A stretch of 64,000 nt of DNA from Pedobacter sp. BMA (GCF_001027745.1 NZ_LECU01000006.1:868001-932000); one strand, 5' to 3'. Counted from the stretch's first letter, positions 27,352 to 36,973 are shown. Made by a program: numbers and translations. The notes: a model not told the origin generated them from the letters alone.

Positions 27352-27378
27352 ATCCCGGTAGCGATTAACTACCGGGAT
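27352..27378. terminator. Bidirectional terminator, AIM24 gene / anti-sigma gene
   Basis: Perfect 10-bp arms ATCCCGGTAG (27352-27361) and CTACCGGGAT (27369-27378), 7-nt loop, with an A-run before and ATATTTTTAT after. Confidence 0.88.
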
Positions 27379-27398
27379 ATATTTTTATAAGGGTTGGA

Positions 27399-28262
27399 TT
27401 AAACGCCACCCATCACGGTTAATTTGTCCATTGTTGGATTCACACTTCCCCCCATCGGTTCAAGGGTTACTGCAAATGCCTGCGCTTCTTGTATGGTTTG
27501 CATTTTTTGAAGTGCCTCTGTACCTGTTGAATCACTTTTTCCAAAAACACCCAAACTTACTGGTTTGCCATTTACAAGTGCCCATAGCTGATATTCATGT
27601 TCTGCATCGGGCTTCGGTAAATCCATTGCCACATAATTAATCAGAACACTTTTATCATTTTTATTCCAGTAAACGTTCATTTTCGATTTCGGACTAAAGG
27701 CCTGTCCTGCCATGCGGATGGTAGCCCATTCTTTACTATCGTTCATCGCAACCATATTGTCCAAGCCCTGCTTATCGAATTCAAGTTGTCTCACTACGCC
27801 GGCAAATTTCTGCTTATCTAAGTTAAGAGAAGCTATTTGATCATGAGCATCGTTAAGTTTATTGTAAGTGATAAACAATGCAGCCGTACTCACAACCAAT
27901 AAAGCAATACAGGCAACCAATGCAAAACGTAATGTTCGTAATTTGCCGTCACTCCCATCCAGGCGAACAACTTTAGGTTCTGTAGCAGCTATAGTGGTAT
28001 TAGATTGGTAAACAGTTTCCTGTTCAACCTCAAAACCTAGTTTTTCAAAAAGTTTTGCCTCAACAGCTGCAGATGGTTCTACAGCGTTTTGCATAGCATA
28101 CTCCTCCATGGCCAGCTCAATAGCAGAAAGTTCAGCTTTAACCTCAGGGTTTTGTGCTGCCATTTCCTCTACCTGCAACGCTTCTTCCGGCGATAAATCA
28201 CCGAGAACGTACAATTCAAGTACTCCAGATTCGATATATGCTTTTAAATTTTCCACGCTCAA
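27399..28262 (-). CDS. Anti-sigma factor, RskA-like
   Basis: A 287-residue protein with a cytoplasmic anti-sigma region (about 1-100; LELYVLGDLSPEEALQVEEM), one transmembrane helix (about 113-132), a short coiled segment (DQIASLNLDKQKFAGVVRQLEF) and a C-terminal RskA-type beta domain (EHEYQLWALVNGKPVSLGVF). The Cys/His zinc motif of ZAS anti-sigmas is absent. It should hold the upstream-encoded ECF sigma factor at the membrane. The start shown is TTG, overlapping the sigma stop codon (TTGA); a GTG at 28256 is the alternative. Confidence 0.85.
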   Translation of the reverse strand: MSVENLKAYIESGVLELYVLGDLSPEEALQVEEMAAQNPEVKAELSAIELAMEEYAMQNAVEPSAAVEAKLFEKLGFEVEQETVYQSNTTIAATEPKVVRLDGSDGKLRTLRFALVACIALLVVSTAALFITYNKLNDAHDQIASLNLDKQKFAGVVRQLEFDKQGLDNMVAMNDSKEWATIRMAGQAFSPKSKMNVYWNKNDKSVLINYVAMDLPKPDAEHEYQLWALVNGKPVSLGVFGKSDSTGTEALQKMQTIQEAQAFAVTLEPMGGSVNPTMDKLTVMGGV

Positions 28263-28810
28263 TTAAAACTCCTTCTCAATTCAATAATAGCCAGTCGGAT
28301 TCGGGTTTTCACCGTACCTAGGGGCAGATCTAACTTTTCTGCGGCTTCTACATGCGTATAGCCTTTATAATAAACTAAATTGAGAACTGATTGTAAGTCT
28401 GGTTTCAGATTCTCTACAAGTTGCTTAACTCCCAGTACATCGGGATTAAAAGTAACCTTGTTTTGTTCATCAACGAAACTTACGTTATTTTCTATATCTT
28501 GGTTTTTGAGTGAATTCTTAAAATCTTTTGAGCGAAGCTTATCTATAGAAAGGTTACGGGCGATATTCATCATCCACGTAAACAAACGTCCTTTAGTACT
28601 GTCGTAGTTTTCGGCCGACTGCCAGATCTTTACAAATGTTTCCTGTAATACATCTTCTGCAAGCTCGGTATGGGTAATAATGCGGGTAATCACCCCGTAA
28701 AGGGCCGACGAATACATGCTGTACAGTGTTTTTAATACCGCAGAGTCTCTCGATTGCAGTGCTAAAACTAGTTCAGCTTCGGTTAGGGATGGTTTCTTTA
28801 ATGCAGTCAC
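28259..28810 (-). CDS. ECF RNA polymerase sigma factor
   Basis: A 183-residue sigma-70 family protein with region 2 (VITRIITHTELAEDVLQETFVKIW and FTWMMNIARNLSIDKLR) and region 4 (LNLVYYKGYTHVEAAEKLDLPLGTVKTRI, the helix-turn-helix). It belongs to the SigK/RskA-type pairing, judged by the overlapping anti-sigma gene. The start is GTG. The genes it controls cannot be read from this window. Confidence 0.92.
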   Translation of the reverse strand: MTALKKPSLTEAELVLALQSRDSAVLKTLYSMYSSALYGVITRIITHTELAEDVLQETFVKIWQSAENYDSTKGRLFTWMMNIARNLSIDKLRSKDFKNSLKNQDIENNVSFVDEQNKVTFNPDVLGVKQLVENLKPDLQSVLNLVYYKGYTHVEAAEKLDLPLGTVKTRIRLAIIELRRSFN

Positions 28811-28913
28811 TATTGGTTACTAAGATACAAATCAGAACATAAATTGCAAAGAAATGTTTTGTAAAACCATTCCTGCCGGGAATACGATTTCGGAAACAAT
28901 TATTAATCAGGAC

Positions 28914-29807
28914 TTATTTAATTCCTTCGATTGGGAACAAATGTTTCTCAGCATGATATGAAGATCGCACCAGCGGTCCGCTTTCAACATACTTTAGACC
29001 TTTTGCCAAACCCGCTTCTTTGTACATGGCAAAAGTGTCTGGATGAATCCAGTCGACTACCGGGTGGTGGTTACGGGTGGGTTGTAAATATTGTCCCAAC
29101 GTAAGAATATGCACACCATTGGCTACTAAATCGTCCATGGCTTCGAAAATATCCTCTTTAGTTTCACCCAACCCAAGCATAATACCAGTTTTGGTTCTCA
29201 AACCAAATTCAGAGATTCTTTTTAAAGCTTCTAAGCTTCTATCATATTTAGCCTGGATACGTACCTGTCTGGTGAGGCGTTTAACAGTTTCCATATTGTG
29301 TGAAACTACTTCAGGACGTTCTTCCAGAACCCGGTATAAATTATCCCACTGACCTTTAAAATCAGGAATTAATGTTTCTAAGGTGGTAACAGGGCTCTCT
29401 CTGCGTATTGCCTGTAATGTTTCTGCCCAGATAATTGATCCGCCATCTTTTAGATCATCACGATCTACCGATGTAATTACGCAATGCTTAACGCCCATTA
29501 ATTTCACAGAGTTGGCTATGCGGTTAGGTTCATCAACATCAACAGCTAATGGACGGCCCGTTGCAACAGCACAAAATGAGCAGCTACGTGTACAGATGTT
29601 TCCTAAAATCATGAAGGTTGCGGTACCTGCTCCCCAGCACTCACCCATATTCGGGCAGTTGCCACTCTCGCAGATGGTGTGAAGCTTATGCGTATCAACC
29701 AAACTGCGAACCTGTGCATATTCTTTTCCAACAGGCAATTTAACACGTAGCCAATCTGGTTTACGTTTAACTTCAGTTACAGCAGGTACTACCGGTAAAT
29801 CAATCAT
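28914..29807 (-). CDS. lipA: Lipoyl synthase
   Basis: A 297-residue radical SAM enzyme that inserts two sulfurs into octanoyl groups on lipoyl carrier proteins. The auxiliary cluster cysteines C46, C51 and C57 ([12 protein letters not shown]) and the radical SAM cysteines C72, C76 and C79 (CTRSCSFC) are all present, with GLGETKEDI and the C-terminal RSSYHA serine ligand. The -7 box TAACTTTG lies exactly 4 nt before the ATG, suggesting a leaderless mRNA. Confidence 0.97.
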   Translation of the reverse strand: MIDLPVVPAVTEVKRKPDWLRVKLPVGKEYAQVRSLVDTHKLHTICESGNCPNMGECWGAGTATFMILGNICTRSCSFCAVATGRPLAVDVDEPNRIANSVKLMGVKHCVITSVDRDDLKDGGSIIWAETLQAIRRESPVTTLETLIPDFKGQWDNLYRVLEERPEVVSHNMETVKRLTRQVRIQAKYDRSLEALKRISEFGLRTKTGIMLGLGETKEDIFEAMDDLVANGVHILTLGQYLQPTRNHHPVVDWIHPDTFAMYKEAGLAKGLKYVESGPLVRSSYHAEKHLFPIEGIK

Positions 29808-29811
29808 AATG

Positions 29812-29819
29812 CAAAGTTA
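29812..29819 (-). promoter_or_regulatory. Candidate -7 box of lipA
   Basis: TAACTTTG (minus strand) matches TAnnTTTG. Four bases (CATT) separate it from the ATG at 29807. Confidence 0.55.
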
Positions 29820-29975
29820 ATGAATAGGATTGGAATGTTGTAATATTGAAATGTTTGAAGGTTGTAATAATATGGTTGATATTAAATCACACTCATTAAT
29901 TGTTAGCGAAAAATCATAAGCTCAGGGATCATACACATTCCTCCATTAAATCATTTCATGTTTCTAACTTAATCT

Positions 29976-29983
29976 TACATTTG
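29976..29983 (+). promoter_or_regulatory. Candidate -7 box of cysS
   Basis: TACATTTG matches TAnnTTTG. Four bases (CAAT) separate it from the ATG at 29988. The rest of the 180-bp lipA-cysS gap holds AT-rich sequence with two copies of GTTGTAATA. Confidence 0.55.
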
Positions 29984-29987
29984 CAAT

Positions 29988-31448
29988 ATGAATACTGGCT
30001 TACAGCTTTATAATACGCTTTCACGTAAAAAAGAATTATTTCAACCGTTAAATGCTCCTAATGTAGGGATGTATGTTTGTGGTCCTACAGTTTATAGTGA
30101 TGTGCACTTAGGTAACTGTCGCACATTTGTTTCTTTCGATTTAATATTCAGATACTTAAAGTACGCTGGTTTTAAGGTGCGTTATGTGCGCAATATTACC
30201 GACGCAGGCCACCTTGAGGGAGATAGGGATGAAGGAGATGATAAATTTGCGAAGCGTGCAAAGCTGGAACAGCTGGAACCTATGGAGATCGTGCAGAAGT
30301 ATACACTGGGATTTCATGATGTATTGCGAATGTTTAACACCTTGCCTCCAAGCATCGAGCCAACGGCAACAGGACATATCATCGAGCAGATCGAAATGAT
30401 CAAAATTATCATTGCAAATGGTTATGGTTATGAAATTGATGGTAACGTATATTTTGATGTAGAAAAATACAGTAAAGAATATAATTATACCATACTCACC
30501 AACCGAAACCTGGAAGACATGCTGAATAATACCCGCGAACTGGGTGGGCAGGATGAAAAAAGGGGCAGGCTGGATTTTGCTTTGTGGATTAAAGCAAAGC
30601 CAGAAACGTTAATGCAATGGCAATCGCCATGGGGCATGGGTTTTCCTGGCTGGCATATAGAATGTTCGGCAATGAGCGCTAAATACCTGGGCGATGAATT
30701 TGATATTCACGGAGGAGGAATGGATCTTGCTGCCACCCACCATACTAACGAAATTGCACAGTCTGAAGCATGCAGCCATAAACAGCCTGCACGTTACTGG
30801 ATGCATACCAATATGCTCACGGTTAACGGTACACGTATGTCGAAATCGGCTGGAAATGGGTTTTTGCCATTAGAATTATTTACTGGCGATCACCCTCTGC
30901 TTAAAAAAGGCTATAGCCCGATGACCGTGAAATTTTTTATGTTGCAGGCACACTATAGAAGTACCCTGGATTTTTCTAATGATGCACTCGATGCTTCTGA
31001 AAAAGGTTATCGTCGCCTGATGTCGGCAGTAGGTCTGCTGGATAAAATCGTTACATCAGAACAGAATGATTTCGACATCGATGCATTGAAGGAAAACTGC
31101 ATCAACGCAATGAACGATGATTTTAACAGCCCGATATTAATTGCTGAACTTTTTGAGGCGGTAAGGATAATCAATACCGTGTATGATGGAAAAGGGAAGA
31201 TATCTGCGGAAGCGCTCGGAAAACTGAAAACATTGGTTCATGCATTTGTATTCGATATTTTGGCGCTTAAAGATGAAGATGCAGGAAGCAATGATTTAAG
31301 TGGCGTTTTGGATATGGTTATTAACTTGAGGACTGAAGCCAAAGCAAATAAAGACTACGCTACTTCAGATAAAATCCGGATTGGCTTGCAGGAATTGGGG
31401 ATTCAGTTAAAGGACAGTAAAGAGGGAACAACCTGGAGCAAGGTCTAA
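29988..31448 (+). CDS. cysS: Cysteinyl-tRNA synthetase
   Basis: A 486-residue class I synthetase. Zinc and ATP sites are visible: [15 protein letters not shown] (Cys ligand and the HIGH-type motif), [21 protein letters not shown], and the KMSKS equivalent [11 protein letters not shown]. The C-terminal helical domain is present. It lies divergent to lipA; both genes consume cysteine or sulfur chemistry, but this may be chance. Confidence 0.97.
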   Translation: MNTGLQLYNTLSRKKELFQPLNAPNVGMYVCGPTVYSDVHLGNCRTFVSFDLIFRYLKYAGFKVRYVRNITDAGHLEGDRDEGDDKFAKRAKLEQLEPMEIVQKYTLGFHDVLRMFNTLPPSIEPTATGHIIEQIEMIKIIIANGYGYEIDGNVYFDVEKYSKEYNYTILTNRNLEDMLNNTRELGGQDEKRGRLDFALWIKAKPETLMQWQSPWGMGFPGWHIECSAMSAKYLGDEFDIHGGGMDLAATHHTNEIAQSEACSHKQPARYWMHTNMLTVNGTRMSKSAGNGFLPLELFTGDHPLLKKGYSPMTVKFFMLQAHYRSTLDFSNDALDASEKGYRRLMSAVGLLDKIVTSEQNDFDIDALKENCINAMNDDFNSPILIAELFEAVRIINTVYDGKGKISAEALGKLKTLVHAFVFDILALKDEDAGSNDLSGVLDMVINLRTEAKANKDYATSDKIRIGLQELGIQLKDSKEGTTWSKV

Positions 31449-31594
31449 TTAATCGCAATCGGTTATCGTTATGTGGGCATAACTGTTCTGGAAACAATTT
31501 ACATTACACGTTAAATGTGTAATTGTTAATTACTTTTAGGGCTATACATTTAATAAAATTTTATATTCGCCAAACATATTATCTACAATTTATA

Positions 31595-32452
31595 ATGAAA
31601 CACTTATTTTCTACAGCAATCGCCTCTTTGATAGCGCTCACTGCTTTTGCACAAAAAAACGATGGTACCACCAAATCCCTGGTTAATGCTGAGAAAGAAT
31701 TTGCCAAATCGATTGCAAAAAACGGAGATAAGGAATCTTATATTGAATATTCCTCTGCGAACACACTGGTATTCAGACCTAATCCGGTTAATGCTAAAAC
31801 GTTCTATTCCGCGCAGGAAAAAGGTGATAATGAAGTGAGCTGGACACCAAACCTGGCGAAGGTTTCACGTAGTGGAGATCTTGGATTTACAACCGGGCCA
31901 TATGAATTGGGCAGTTCAGAAAAAAAATACGGACAGTATTTAACAATATGGAAATCTGAAAACGGTAAATGGAAGCTGGCAGTTGATTTAGGAACAACAA
32001 GCAACAAGCCTTTAGCCAAAGTAACCCCACAGTTTGTTGAACCAAAAGATCATGTTGCACCAAAGTTCATGAACGAAAGGGAAATCAAAGCTGGAAGAGA
32101 AATTATTCTAACGACTGAGAAAACTTTAAATACATTATTAAAAACCCACGGTATCGCGGCTTTTGGCGGTTTCTTAACTGATAATGCCCGTTTACTTTTC
32201 CCTGGGAACGAAGCTATAGAAGGAAAAGGGAAAATTGTATCCTTTTATAATGGCATGATCAGTAAAATCAATCTTAAAACTACAGGTGTTGATAAAGCAA
32301 TAGGAAGTGATTTAGCTTATACTTATGGTGTAGCAACTGTAGACTATAAAGCTGATTTACGAGAAAGCTTTAATTATGTTTTTGTATACGAAAAAGCGGC
32401 AGATTCGAGCTGGAACTTAATTGTTCAGGCATTTGTACCTGCCGAAAGATAA
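31595..32452 (+). CDS. Exported protein with two NTF2-like (DUF4440/SnoaL-type) domains
   Basis: A 285-residue secreted protein with a signal peptide (MKHLFSTAIASLIALTAFAQ). Two NTF2-like units follow: residues about 25-145 (LVNAEKEFAKSIAKNGDKES ... GDLGFTTGPYEL ... GKWKLAVDLGT) and about 160-285 (DNARLLFPGNEAIEGKGKI ... LAYTYGVATVDY ... WNLIVQAFVP). The ATG at 31595 is chosen over an upstream TTG (31523) because it starts a perfect signal peptide. The ligand or reaction is unknown. Confidence 0.78.
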   Translation: MKHLFSTAIASLIALTAFAQKNDGTTKSLVNAEKEFAKSIAKNGDKESYIEYSSANTLVFRPNPVNAKTFYSAQEKGDNEVSWTPNLAKVSRSGDLGFTTGPYELGSSEKKYGQYLTIWKSENGKWKLAVDLGTTSNKPLAKVTPQFVEPKDHVAPKFMNEREIKAGREIILTTEKTLNTLLKTHGIAAFGGFLTDNARLLFPGNEAIEGKGKIVSFYNGMISKINLKTTGVDKAIGSDLAYTYGVATVDYKADLRESFNYVFVYEKAADSSWNLIVQAFVPAER

Positions 32453-32471
32453 ATACAACCAATGTGAATTG

Positions 32472-32506
32472 AAAAAGGGCTTACTTGTAAAAGGAGCCCT
32501 TTTTTT
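32472..32506 (+). terminator. Terminator after the NTF2-like gene
   Basis: Arms AAAAAGGGCT (32472-32481) and AGCCCTTTTT (32495-32504), 13-nt loop, followed by more T. The next 170 bp up to 32682 hold no other feature that could be recognised. Confidence 0.85.
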
Positions 32507-32682
32507 GTGCGGGGTGTTTGTGTTCCTGGTTATAGGATAATGTGGTACAACAATTTGAATTGATCATCCCCTGATAGCGCGGCCTATGCAATGCCCGGAA
32601 ATTATTTTTCAATTAACCAAAAACGAGCACTGTTTTTGCTATAAATGAAGATATTTTAGACCAACCAATTTTCTTCAAGTTT

Positions 32683-33570
32683 ATGTATAAAAAATTACTT
32701 TTAGTTCCGGCCTTTGCCATGTTGTTTATTGCGGCCTCTGCACAAAAACAAAAATTTGATATTCAGGGAAAAGCAGGTGCAAGGGGGATCATGCCAGAGA
32801 ATACGATAGAAGGAATGCTTAAAGCACTCGATCTGGGGGTGACAACTCTTGAGATGGATGCTGTTATTTCTAAAGATAAAATGGTTGTATTGTCACAAGA
32901 GCCATATTTCAATAACGAAATCTCACTACAACCCAATGGTAAACCGATCACACTAAAAGATCAAAAGAGCTTCAATATTTATAAAATGAATTATGAAGAG
33001 ATTAAAAAGTTTGATGTAGGAAGTAAGGTACATAGCCGTTTTCCTGGTCAGATGAAGTTCAAGGCTTATAAACCTTTACTTTCAGAAACCATTGATGCAG
33101 TTGAAGCATATGTAAAAGAACATAAACTAAAAAAACCGGTTTATAGCATCGAAACCAAAACCATCAAAAATGGTGATCATGAATTTCAGCCCGAACCGGC
33201 AGAATTTGTTGATCTGGTTATGGATATTGTGAATGAAAAAAAGCTTGCCAAGCGTGTGATCATCGAATCGTTTGATATGCGTACGCTGCAGTATTTACAT
33301 GAAAAATATCCTAAAGTTCAAACTTCGTTGCTTATTGATGAGAAAGAACCTTTTGAAGATTATATTGAGAAATTAGGGTTTAAGCCAACCATTTACAGTC
33401 CTTATTCTGTTCTGGTAGGCAAGGGCCTGGTTGGTCGCTGCCATGACATGGGAATTAAAATTATTCCATGGACGGTGAATACCGTTAAAGAAGTGAAGTA
33501 CTTTATGAACCTTGGCGTTGATGGCATTATAACAGACTATCCCAACATTATGGGACAACTGAACAGATAA
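32683..33570 (+). CDS. Glycerophosphodiester phosphodiesterase family protein, catalytic histidines missing
   Basis: A 295-residue exported protein with a signal peptide (about 1-20, FIAASAQ) and a GDPD TIM-barrel. The family pattern PENTIEGMLKALDLGVTTLEMD is clear, and the metal-ligand positions E57 and D59 are kept. However, the HRG motif is replaced by KAG (K30-A31-G32) and the SHD/SHE motif by SQE (Q72), so both catalytic histidines are gone. The C-terminal part (IIPWTVNTVKEVKYFMNLGVDGIITDYP) is typical. The protein is probably a binding or inactive relative, or uses altered chemistry. It is preceded by a 230-bp gap and ends in a strong terminator. Confidence 0.88.
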   Translation: MYKKLLLVPAFAMLFIAASAQKQKFDIQGKAGARGIMPENTIEGMLKALDLGVTTLEMDAVISKDKMVVLSQEPYFNNEISLQPNGKPITLKDQKSFNIYKMNYEEIKKFDVGSKVHSRFPGQMKFKAYKPLLSETIDAVEAYVKEHKLKKPVYSIETKTIKNGDHEFQPEPAEFVDLVMDIVNEKKLAKRVIIESFDMRTLQYLHEKYPKVQTSLLIDEKEPFEDYIEKLGFKPTIYSPYSVLVGKGLVGRCHDMGIKIIPWTVNTVKEVKYFMNLGVDGIITDYPNIMGQLNR

Positions 33571-33606
33571 AAGAAAAGCGCTGAAATGGTTCAGCGCTTT
33601 TCTTTT
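33569..33606. terminator. Bidirectional terminator at 33.6 kb
   Basis: A perfect 17-bp inverted repeat (33569-33585 and 33590-33606) with a 4-nt loop; the arm core is AGAAAAGCGCTGAA. It separates the GDPD-family gene from the converging 64-aa gene. Confidence 0.9.
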
Positions 33607-33628
33607 ATACCTACTAATTACAACTTGC

Positions 33629-33823
33629 CTAGTGGTGCGGCTCAGCGTGCTCTGAGTGGCTTGCCTCTGTTTTCTCATGACCACCTGCAGCACTTTCTTC
33701 GTGATGAAATATTGGTCGTGTGAAAGCTACAAGAAGAAGCAATACAATAATCCAGGCTGTTAATGGTAAAGCCCAAATGCCTTTTGTTTCCTGAGCCGGT
33801 GCGTGTGAATCGTGAGCTGACAT
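33629..33823 (-). CDS. Small His-rich single-pass membrane protein, unknown
   Basis: A 64-residue protein with a His-containing N-terminus (MSAHDSHAPAQETKG), one transmembrane helix (about 17-39) and a tail rich in His, Glu and Ser (HHEESAAGG ... SEHAEPHH). No family recognised. Support as a real gene: an ATG start, a strong terminator just downstream and a clear membrane/His pattern. Metal binding is a guess. The 149 bp upstream to moxR show nothing clear. Confidence 0.6.
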   Translation of the reverse strand: MSAHDSHAPAQETKGIWALPLTAWIIVLLLLVAFTRPIFHHEESAAGGHEKTEASHSEHAEPHH

Positions 33824-33972
33824 ATCGAATATTTTTAATTTATGCTTTTTAATTGAGTGGTAAAGATAATAACAAAATTAAAATAAAAAGATTAATTGGC
33901 CATTTGTATCAGGATATATGTTGCCTTGTAAGTTAAAAAATGATAGCTGCACTAACCCCCTTAGGGCTCTCT

Positions 33973-34935
33973 TTACAATAAGTTTTGTATAATTTTCTCA
34001 ATCGATAACCCTTCCGCCTCGGCCCTGTAGTTGCGAACAATACGGTGACGTAAAATAGCTTCTGCAACAGCTTGTACATCTTCAATGTCCGGAGCATATT
34101 TCCCCGTCACTGCAGCATGGCATTTAGCACCGAGCACAAGGAATTGCGAAGCCCTTGGACCTGCACCCCAGCTGATGTATTTGTTGATTGCCTCAGTAGC
34201 GTATTCACTATTTGGACGTGTTTTCGCCACCAGCTTTACAGCATATTCCAATACATTATCTGTTACCGGAATATCTCGTATCAATTTCTGGAAAAACTGG
34301 ATTTCATCAGCATGAATAATTTTTTCAAGCTGAACTGTTCTGTTGCTGGTTGTGTTGCGAACAATATTCAATTCATCTGCAAAAGCAGGATAGTTTAATT
34401 GAATGTTGAACATAAAACGATCCAGTTGTGCTTCAGGCAAAGGATAGGTTCCTTCCTGCTCAATCGGATTTTGTGTAGCCAGAACAAAAAATGGCTTCGG
34501 TAAAGAATGGGTTTGGCCAGCAGCAGTAACTGCTTTTTCCTGCATTGCTTCTAAAAGCGCCGCCTGAGTTTTAGGGGGTGTCCGGTTAATCTCATCAGCA
34601 AGGATGATATTAGAAAAGACAGGACCTTTAATGAATTTAAAATGCCTGTCTTCTCCAAGTATTTCTGCGCCAATAATATCACTTGGCATTAAGTCGGGGG
34701 TGAACTGAATTCTGTTAAAATCAAGATCCAGTACAGAAGCTACAGTTTGAACGAGTAGGGTTTTTGCTAATCCGGGTACACCAACCAGCAAACAATGTCC
34801 GTTGCTGAAAATGGCGATTAAAACAGATTTTATGATGTCATCCTGACCTATTACAACTTTGCCGATTTCGGCTTTTATTTTGTTGAAAGATTGATGAAGC
34901 GCATCAACAGCTTCTACTTCGTTTTTATACTGCAT
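33973..34935 (-). CDS. MoxR-family AAA+ ATPase
   Basis: A 320-residue AAA+ ATPase with Walker A GVPGLAKT (about 52-59), Walker B and MoxR signature NIILADEINRTPPKTQAALLEAM, and a C-terminal lid. MoxR proteins act as chaperones for metal or cofactor insertion, often beside von Willebrand A-domain proteins. No such partner is next to it here; instead it lies 5 bp downstream of a SurA-like gene, so it appears to be in an operon with periplasmic folding factors. Confidence 0.93.
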   Translation of the reverse strand: MQYKNEVEAVDALHQSFNKIKAEIGKVVIGQDDIIKSVLIAIFSNGHCLLVGVPGLAKTLLVQTVASVLDLDFNRIQFTPDLMPSDIIGAEILGEDRHFKFIKGPVFSNIILADEINRTPPKTQAALLEAMQEKAVTAAGQTHSLPKPFFVLATQNPIEQEGTYPLPEAQLDRFMFNIQLNYPAFADELNIVRNTTSNRTVQLEKIIHADEIQFFQKLIRDIPVTDNVLEYAVKLVAKTRPNSEYATEAINKYISWGAGPRASQFLVLGAKCHAAVTGKYAPDIEDVQAVAEAILRHRIVRNYRAEAEGLSIEKIIQNLL

Positions 34936-34940
34936 TAATT

Positions 34941-36305
34941 TTATTTTGCTTCTTTATTCTTCGTCCAGATTTTTAATTCATTGCAGGTATCAAACTCGTC
35001 GTCAATTTTAATATAAGTGCTTTCACGACGTTTTTCAAACCACTCGCTTAAGGTACGACTAATTTTGTCTTGTTGTGCAGCATCTCGGATTTTTGGAAAA
35101 TCCTGCGCCATATTGGCTTTGTGTGGGGGTATCTTCGATTTCAGGTAAAGAATTCGGTAACCTTCTTTCCCGTCGGCACCTGTATATAAGTTTGGCTTGG
35201 ATATGCCACCAATTTTCATCGTATCTATTACAAGGAATACAGAGGGATCCAGTTTATCAACCGGGATAAAAGTACTTCTTGATTGTACATCTTCAGCATT
35301 CAGCATCATTCCGCCATTGTACTTGGTTTCTTTATTATCAGAAAAAAGGTTTGCTGCCGCTGCGAAGCTGTATTTTTTGGCTACAATATTGTTGTAAATA
35401 CTGTCAGCATGTTTTTGCAGGCGGGTTAAACTTTCTGGAGTAGTTTTAGGCATAATCAAAATATGTCTGACGTGAACCTGCTCTCCTCTGCGTTCCAGCA
35501 CCTGTAAAAAGTGAAAACCGTATTCGGTTTCAAATACAGGAGATATCTCTCCGGCTTTTAGTTTGAAGGCCCATGCGGTAAATTCTTTTACCATGGTATT
35601 TCTGTCGATGAAACCATAATCACCGCCGTCAGCTGCAGATCCGGGATCCTCTGAGTATGTTTTGGCTAACACCCCCATATCTTCACCGCTTTTTACACGC
35701 AAACGGAGTGCTTCAATCTTATCGCGAAACCTTTGCTTTTCTTCCCGGCTTAATTGCGGTTTTAGAATTACTTCTCCAATTTCAACTTCAGTATTAAATT
35801 CAGGAATACTGTCACCAAGCGATTTAAAATATTTTTCAACCTCCATTGGGGTTACGTTGATATTTTCAGTAATTTTTTGTTGCATTTTTTGTGCAATCAA
35901 CTCGTCTTTAACCGATGGCCTGATTTCATCTTTATACTGTAATACTGATTTGTTTAAGAATTGCTCTAAGCGCTCTTGTCCACCCGCACGTTGCATGCTA
36001 TAACGCATACGTTTGTTTACCTCATCATCTACCTGATTATCCTCAACCATCACGGAATCAATTTCAGCCTGTTGCTTAAGCAATTTTTGCGTGAGTGTAT
36101 TCTGTAAAATTTTACACTTAACATCTTCATTGGCAGGATTTCCCTGATAAAGATATTGGGTATACTGTTGGTTTAAATCTGAAAGCAGGATAATGTTATT
36201 TCCCACCACAGCAGCAACTTTATCGATATTATGCTTTTTTGTCTGAGCGTAGCTGCTTAAAAATAAGCAGATTAAAGCGGTTGCTACTAAAAAAACTTTC
36301 TTCAT
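34941..36305 (-). CDS. Periplasmic peptidylprolyl isomerase, SurA type
   Basis: A 454-residue exported chaperone with signal peptide (KVFLVATALICLFLSSYAQ), a SurA-like N-terminal helical domain (VAAVVGNNIILLSDLNQQY), and two parvulin domains: about 175-280 (EVEIGEVILKP ... GGDYGFIDRNTMVKEF ... EYGFHFLQVLE) and about 280-390 (VHVRHILIMPK...). It should help fold outer-membrane beta-barrels. It lies between a shorter SurA-like gene upstream and moxR downstream. Confidence 0.9.
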   Translation of the reverse strand: MKKVFLVATALICLFLSSYAQTKKHNIDKVAAVVGNNIILLSDLNQQYTQYLYQGNPANEDVKCKILQNTLTQKLLKQQAEIDSVMVEDNQVDDEVNKRMRYSMQRAGGQERLEQFLNKSVLQYKDEIRPSVKDELIAQKMQQKITENINVTPMEVEKYFKSLGDSIPEFNTEVEIGEVILKPQLSREEKQRFRDKIEALRLRVKSGEDMGVLAKTYSEDPGSAADGGDYGFIDRNTMVKEFTAWAFKLKAGEISPVFETEYGFHFLQVLERRGEQVHVRHILIMPKTTPESLTRLQKHADSIYNNIVAKKYSFAAAANLFSDNKETKYNGGMMLNAEDVQSRSTFIPVDKLDPSVFLVIDTMKIGGISKPNLYTGADGKEGYRILYLKSKIPPHKANMAQDFPKIRDAAQQDKISRTLSEWFEKRRESTYIKIDDEFDTCNELKIWTKNKEAK

Positions 36306-36346
36306 TCTAATTATATGTTATTCAAATTTTATACTCTATGCTGATA

Positions 36347-36973
36347 TTATAATCGGGCTAGTTTCTTTAACTCGTTTTCGTTAATTTTTACCTGATATTT
36401 TTGTTTAAGTCCTTTAACCCAGTTTTCCTCAAGGCTTTGCTGATAATCATTGATTACTTCACCTCTCACCTCAGTCAAAGGTTTATTATAATACTGTTTA
36501 TTTCTTTTATAAAAATCTTCAATTGCCTGCTCGCTTTCCTGTGCCTTATTCCAGATCTTTTGCTCTGATGCATTAAACATTAATACGCCTTCTCTATACT
36601 CATTTACCAGCAAATCGTGGTCCTTACTGTTAGAAGAAATTTTTTTATGGGAGGCAAGCGCTTCCTCATAAGTTTTAACTTCTTCCTGATAGGTATTGTT
36701 CTTATCAAGACCCATCTCCCTGGCATCCAAAACCTTTAGCTTAAAATTTATATAGAGGTTTAAGTAGGTTTGCAATTGATTTAAATCAGTGCTAAGACTT
36801 CCGTTATGACTCTTTTTGTAAGCCCACATAAATTCTTTAGCACTAACCGGTTTACCATTTATTACAGCAACATTCTGGGCAAATGAAATGCCTGAAACAA
36901 AGCTGAAAATAAATAAGCAAAAAGCTTTCCTCACGCAGAGCAGTCTATAAATTTTAATGGATAAAAGTAACAA
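36347..36973 (-). CDS. SurA-like periplasmic protein without a PPIase domain
   Basis: A 208-residue exported protein. After the signal peptide (FCLFIFSFVSGISFAQ) comes an N-terminal chaperone-like segment (VAVINGKPVSAKEFMWAYKK) and a C-terminal helix (EVRGEVINDYQQSLEENWVKGLKQKY) like the ends of Bacteroidota parvulin-type isomerases, but no parvulin domain lies between. It is either a natural PPIase-free chaperone or a deletion product. A GTG at 36934 would give a tighter signal peptide than the first ATG. It sits 41 bp upstream of the SurA-like gene. Confidence 0.75.
   Translation of the reverse strand: MLLLSIKIYRLLCVRKAFCLFIFSFVSGISFAQNVAVINGKPVSAKEFMWAYKKSHNGSLSTDLNQLQTYLNLYINFKLKVLDAREMGLDKNNTYQEEVKTYEEALASHKKISSNSKDHDLLVNEYREGVLMFNASEQKIWNKAQESEQAIEDFYKRNKQYYNKPLTEVRGEVINDYQQSLEENWVKGLKQKYQVKINENELKKLARL

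Noticed and set aside
29830..29880. Two GTTGTAATA repeats in the lipA-cysS gap as an element
   Set aside because: Only two short copies in AT-rich sequence, so chance cannot be excluded.
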